Origin: Burkholderiales bacterium
Lineage (GTDB): Bacteria > Pseudomonadota > Gammaproteobacteria > Burkholderiales > Burkholderiaceae
Reading direction: 5' to 3'
Assembly: GCA_903643055.1 (NCBI GenBank)
Contig: CAHJWV010000108.1
Location: 1-9,192, forward strand
DNA: 9,192 nucleotides
Shown here one piece after another: positions 6,779 through 9,192 of this stretch. The stretch's first letter is position 1, and each line of letters begins with the position of its first letter. Both the position numbers and the translations under genes were made by a program. The notes beneath the pieces are model-generated. The model saw only the letters and a list, made by a program, of their open reading frames with translations, did no database searches and was not told the origin of the DNA.

Positions 6779-6792
6779 GCGGAACATTCCGC
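6779..6792. promoter_or_regulatory. Palindrome in the htrA leader region
   Basis: GCGGAA (6779-6784) and TTCCGC (6787-6792) are perfect 6-bp arms around a 2-nt centre, 25 nt upstream of the htrA ATG. As DNA it could be an operator. As RNA the 2-nt loop is too tight for the full stem. It lies between the half-site array and the ribosome-binding site. Confidence 0.35.
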
Positions 6793-6816
6793 CTGGTCGC
6801 CACGATAAGCGGGGCA

Positions 6817-6856
6817 GATTAGGCGTGCATTAGCGCTGAGTTAAGCGAATGTTAGG
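6817..6856 (-). promoter_or_regulatory. Array of four CYTAAN-like half-sites upstream of htrA
   Basis: Read on the - strand, CCTAAC (6856-6851), CTTAAC (6845-6840), CTAATG (6833-6828) and CTAATC (6822-6817) recur at start-to-start spacings of 11, 12 and 11 nt, all in one orientation. This is about one helical turn apart, as for direct-repeat sites of OmpR/PhoB-family response regulators. It most resembles the PmrA/QseB type (CTTAA-N5/6-CTTAA). The array ends 63 nt before the htrA start codon, and htrA is the only gene whose promoter can lie in this gap. The regulator is not in the window. No firm -10 box was identified; TATCGT on the - strand near 6800-6805 is a weak possibility. Confidence 0.45.
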
Positions 6857-6871
6857 ACCTGATTTGAGGTC
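6856..6871 (-). terminator. Weak hairpin after the ATPase gene
   Basis: GACCT (6856-6860) and AGGTC (6867-6871) form a 5-bp stem with a 6-nt loop, starting about 19 nt past the stop of the large - strand ATPase gene. It has no T-run, so it is only a poor terminator candidate, and it abuts the half-site array. Confidence 0.2.
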
Positions 6872-6890
6872 AAGCCGTCATTGCCTGCAC

Positions 6891-9192
6891 TCAAGTCACG
6901 CCCGTGGCCGACAGCGTTCGCGGCACCGCCCCCATGTCGCGCCAGGCGGCCGGGTGGCAGGTGAACAGCAGCACCTGATGGCGCTGCGCCGCATCGAAGA
7001 TCACGCGCTTCATCTGCTGCAGCCGCTGGTCATCGCTGTGCACCAGCGCGTCATCCAGGATGATCAAGGTCGGTCGGCCCGCCTCTTTCAACAGATCGGC
7101 ATAAGCCAGCCGGCTGATCACGCCCATCTGCTCGCGCGCACCGAAACTCAAGCTCGACACTGGGCCGCTTTGGGCACCCGCCGCGCCGATGCGGGTCAGC
7201 TGGCCCGGCGTGAGCTTGTCGTCGATGTCGAGCGTGGCTTGCGGAAAGATCAGCTGCAGATAACGGTTCACATGCCGCTGCAGCGGCGCCTGCAAGCGCT
7301 GTGTCAGGTCGCGCCGCTTGGCCTCGAGCAAAGTCAACAACAGGTCGAGCGCGTCGGCGCGTTGCTTCAGTTCGAGGTAACGGCGTTCGGCCGCTTCGGC
7401 GCGAACCGCTTGCAGCGCACGTTCTTCTTCCAATCCTTGTGCGCCGGCCTCTTCGAGCTTGCCTTGCAGCAAGGTCATCGTCGTTTGCCGCTCGCTGAAG
7501 GCGCGCTGCGCCTGATCGGCGCTGCGCTTGAAGCGCTCGACGTCCTGCGCCAGGATTTCCGGCCTTGCGGTATCGACTTCCTCCTGCTTGGCTTTCAGCC
7601 TGAGCAGCAAGGCCTCGCGATCGCCCCGCCGTTGCCGCAGGCTCTGGCCCAGTTCGCGCTCGCGATGTTGGCGGGCCGGATCATCGAGCACCTGCTTCAA
7701 GGCATCGCGCTCGCGCAACGCGGCGTCTCGTTGCGTCAAGGCGGCGTGCAAAGCCTGCTGGGTCGCGAGGGCCTGCTGACCGATGCGGTCCAGATGCACC
7801 TTTGCGGCTTGCTGGCCTGTGGTGGCTTGGGCCAAGGCTTCATGGGGCGCAAGTACCGGGCGAGCCAGGGCCTCGCGGCTCACCTCGCCCGGCCCATCGC
7901 GATGGAAATCAGCGCTGGCTGAATCATGGTCAGCGCCGTCCAGCGCCTGTCCCTCGTCGGGCGCGTTCAGCAGAAGCTGCGCCAGCTGAGCTTGCGCATC
8001 ACGCTCGCGGGCCGTGTGCTCGGCCAAGTCGGCGCGCAAGCCATCGAGCCCTTTCGGCGCCAGATGGGCCAGGGCTTTCTCGCCATGCTGAATGTCTTTC
8101 AGCGCCTGCTGATGGCCGGCGTGCCGCGCCTCGGCCTCGGCCAGCGTTGCCACGCCCAGGCCCTGCAACAGCGCCTGGTGCGCGGCGCCCAACTCGGCCG
8201 CATCGCGCGCCAGCTCGGCCAAATCGGCACCACCCGGAATGATCTGCAAGCGGCCGACGTTCGGGATGTCGAGCTCGGCGGCACTCGTGATCAGCTGTTC
8301 GCCCTCGCCGCTCACGCGCTGGCCCGCCAGCTGAAGGCTGACCTCGGGCGCCAGTGCATAGCGCAGGCGCGTGGCAGCCACGTCCTGGCGAATGCGCAGT
8401 TCATTCAAGCGGGCATGTTGATCGCGCAAGCGGGCGATGTCAGCCGGCTTCAACTCTGACGCGACCGCGAGCTTGCGATCGGCATTCAACTGCGCGAGTT
8501 CAGACTCGGCCTGAGCCAGCGTCGCGCTCACGGCAGTGATGCGCGAGCGGGCCTCGTCGGTCCGCCGCTGGACTTCGGCGCGCAGGTTTTTCTGTGTCAC
8601 GCTCGCGAGCGTCGCGCTGGCCTGCCGATACGCCGCCTCGGCTTCGGCGCGCGGGCCGGCCGAGAGCTCATCGGCCCGCTTCGCGTTGTGCAGGTCGCGC
8701 TCCGCGGCCTGAAAGTCGGTTTCCCGCCGCTTCCAATCGTTCTGCTGCCGATCGAAGTTGGCGAGTTGCTCGTCCATCAGCTGAAGTTGCTCATCGAACT
8801 GTTTCAGTGCCGCCTGATCGGCCTCCAATTGCTGCTTCAGCCCCTGGATCGCGCCAAGCCGGGCCTGCGCCTGGTTCTGCTGTGCCCGCAAGACATCCCA
8901 AGGCTGCGTCGCGGCTTCGGCGGTGTGCTCGGCCCGCAGGCGCCCAAGTTGGTCGACCTGATCGCGGTAACTGGCGATGCGCGCATCGAGTTCCAGCACG
9001 CGCTTCATGACCTCCTCGCGTTCAGCGATCACCTCGGCATACGCCTGGCGCGGCTTGCCGGTGGCAGTGAGCAAGGCATCGCGCTCGCTGCGCACGCGCT
9101 GGATCACGTCGTCACCCTGGCTGCTTGCGACCTCGCTGACCGATTGATCAAGCGCCTTGCGCAGATGATCGGTCGCGTTGCCGACCGATTCC
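6891..9192 (-). CDS. SbcC/YhaN-like coiled-coil ATPase, C-terminal part
   Basis: This gene is cut by the right edge of the window. The frame stays open through 9191, giving 766 visible C-terminal residues; a GTG at 9107 is unlikely to be the start because no ATP-binding Walker A lies after it. Visible residues are numbered from the edge. Long Glu/Gln/Ala/Arg-rich coiled coils (about 1-275 and 335-640) flank a short beta-rich, Gly-containing segment (about 277-325, GRLQIIPGGADL) that looks like an SMC-type hinge. The C-terminal ATPase lobe has the ABC signature SFGAREQ (682-688), a Walker B with catalytic acidic residues, TLIILDDALVHSDD (708-721), and the switch histidine in FTCH (H746). The signature and Walker B resemble YhaN (COG4717) and SbcC/Rad50 proteins, which act in DNA repair with a metallophosphoesterase nuclease. 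No CxxC zinc hook is visible; the only cysteine is C745. The Walker A lobe and any nuclease partner should lie beyond the window. Confidence 0.85.
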   Translation of the reverse strand, partial: ESVGNATDHLRKALDQSVSEVASSQGDDVIQRVRSERDALLTATGKPRQAYAEVIAEREEVMKRVLELDARIASYRDQVDQLGRLRAEHTAEAATQPWDVLRAQQNQAQARLGAIQGLKQQLEADQAALKQFDEQLQLMDEQLANFDRQQNDWKRRETDFQAAERDLHNAKRADELSAGPRAEAEAAYRQASATLASVTQKNLRAEVQRRTDEARSRITAVSATLAQAESELAQLNADRKLAVASELKPADIARLRDQHARLNELRIRQDVAATRLRYALAPEVSLQLAGQRVSGEGEQLITSAAELDIPNVGRLQIIPGGADLAELARDAAELGAAHQALLQGLGVATLAEAEARHAGHQQALKDIQHGEKALAHLAPKGLDGLRADLAEHTARERDAQAQLAQLLLNAPDEGQALDGADHDSASADFHRDGPGEVSREALARPVLAPHEALAQATTGQQAAKVHLDRIGQQALATQQALHAALTQRDAALRERDALKQVLDDPARQHRERELGQSLRQRRGDREALLLRLKAKQEEVDTARPEILAQDVERFKRSADQAQRAFSERQTTMTLLQGKLEEAGAQGLEEERALQAVRAEAAERRYLELKQRADALDLLLTLLEAKRRDLTQRLQAPLQRHVNRYLQLIFPQATLDIDDKLTPGQLTRIGAAGAQSGPVSSLSFGAREQMGVISRLAYADLLKEAGRPTLIILDDALVHSDDQRLQQMKRVIFDAAQRHQVLLFTCHPAAWRDMGAVPRTLSATGVT

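Noticed and set aside
5149..6822. 557-residue open frame on the + strand opposite htrA
   Set aside because: It is longer than htrA, but the His/Arg/Ala-rich composition and lack of motifs mark it as a shadow; the - strand has the complete protease triad and PDZ domains.
6849..7922. 357-residue open frame on the + strand opposite the ATPase
   Set aside because: It overlaps the antisense of a clear ABC-signature and Walker B region and shows no domain of its own.
1..9192. Defence system, CRISPR array, mobile element or tRNA
   Set aside because: No direct-repeat array, terminal inverted repeats, transposase or cloverleaf was seen. The coiled-coil ATPase alone, next to htrA, is not enough to call a defence locus.

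Overview
The window is high-GC DNA (about two-thirds G+C by eye) with dense genes, Shine-Dalgarno sites and a kynB-kynU-kynA order. This suggests a betaproteobacterium of the Burkholderiales, possibly near the Rubrivivax/Leptothrix group. The placement rests on gene order and protein style only; no database was consulted.

Left part, + strand (24-4409): a 502-residue protein fuses a serine/threonine kinase domain to a C-terminal universal stress protein (USP) domain. After a 104-nt gap holding a hairpin and a palindrome comes a three-gene kynurenine operon: kynB (arylformamidase), kynU (kynureninase) and kynA (tryptophan 2,3-dioxygenase). Together these take L-tryptophan to anthranilate plus alanine: KynA opens the indole ring, KynB removes the formyl group and KynU cleaves the side chain.

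Right part, - strand (4560-9192): reading leftward from the right edge there is the C-terminal 766 residues of a large SbcC/YhaN-like coiled-coil ATPase, cut by the window edge. Next is a DegQ/MucD-type HtrA periplasmic protease with a complete catalytic triad and two PDZ domains. Last is a small exported protein of unknown function, whose gene ends facing kynA. A strong intrinsic terminator separates htrA from the small gene, so these are probably separate transcripts.

Most of the window is ordinary core metabolism and envelope quality control. The parts most worth a second look are the kinase-USP fusion with altered kinase motifs, a four-fold array of CYTAAN-like half-sites upstream of htrA that resembles an OmpR/PhoB-family (PmrA/QseB-like) binding region, and a sigma-E-like promoter candidate for the small exported protein. 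I found no tRNA, rRNA, CRISPR array, insertion sequence or defence island. Every intergenic gap is shorter than 200 nt and is described in the features.
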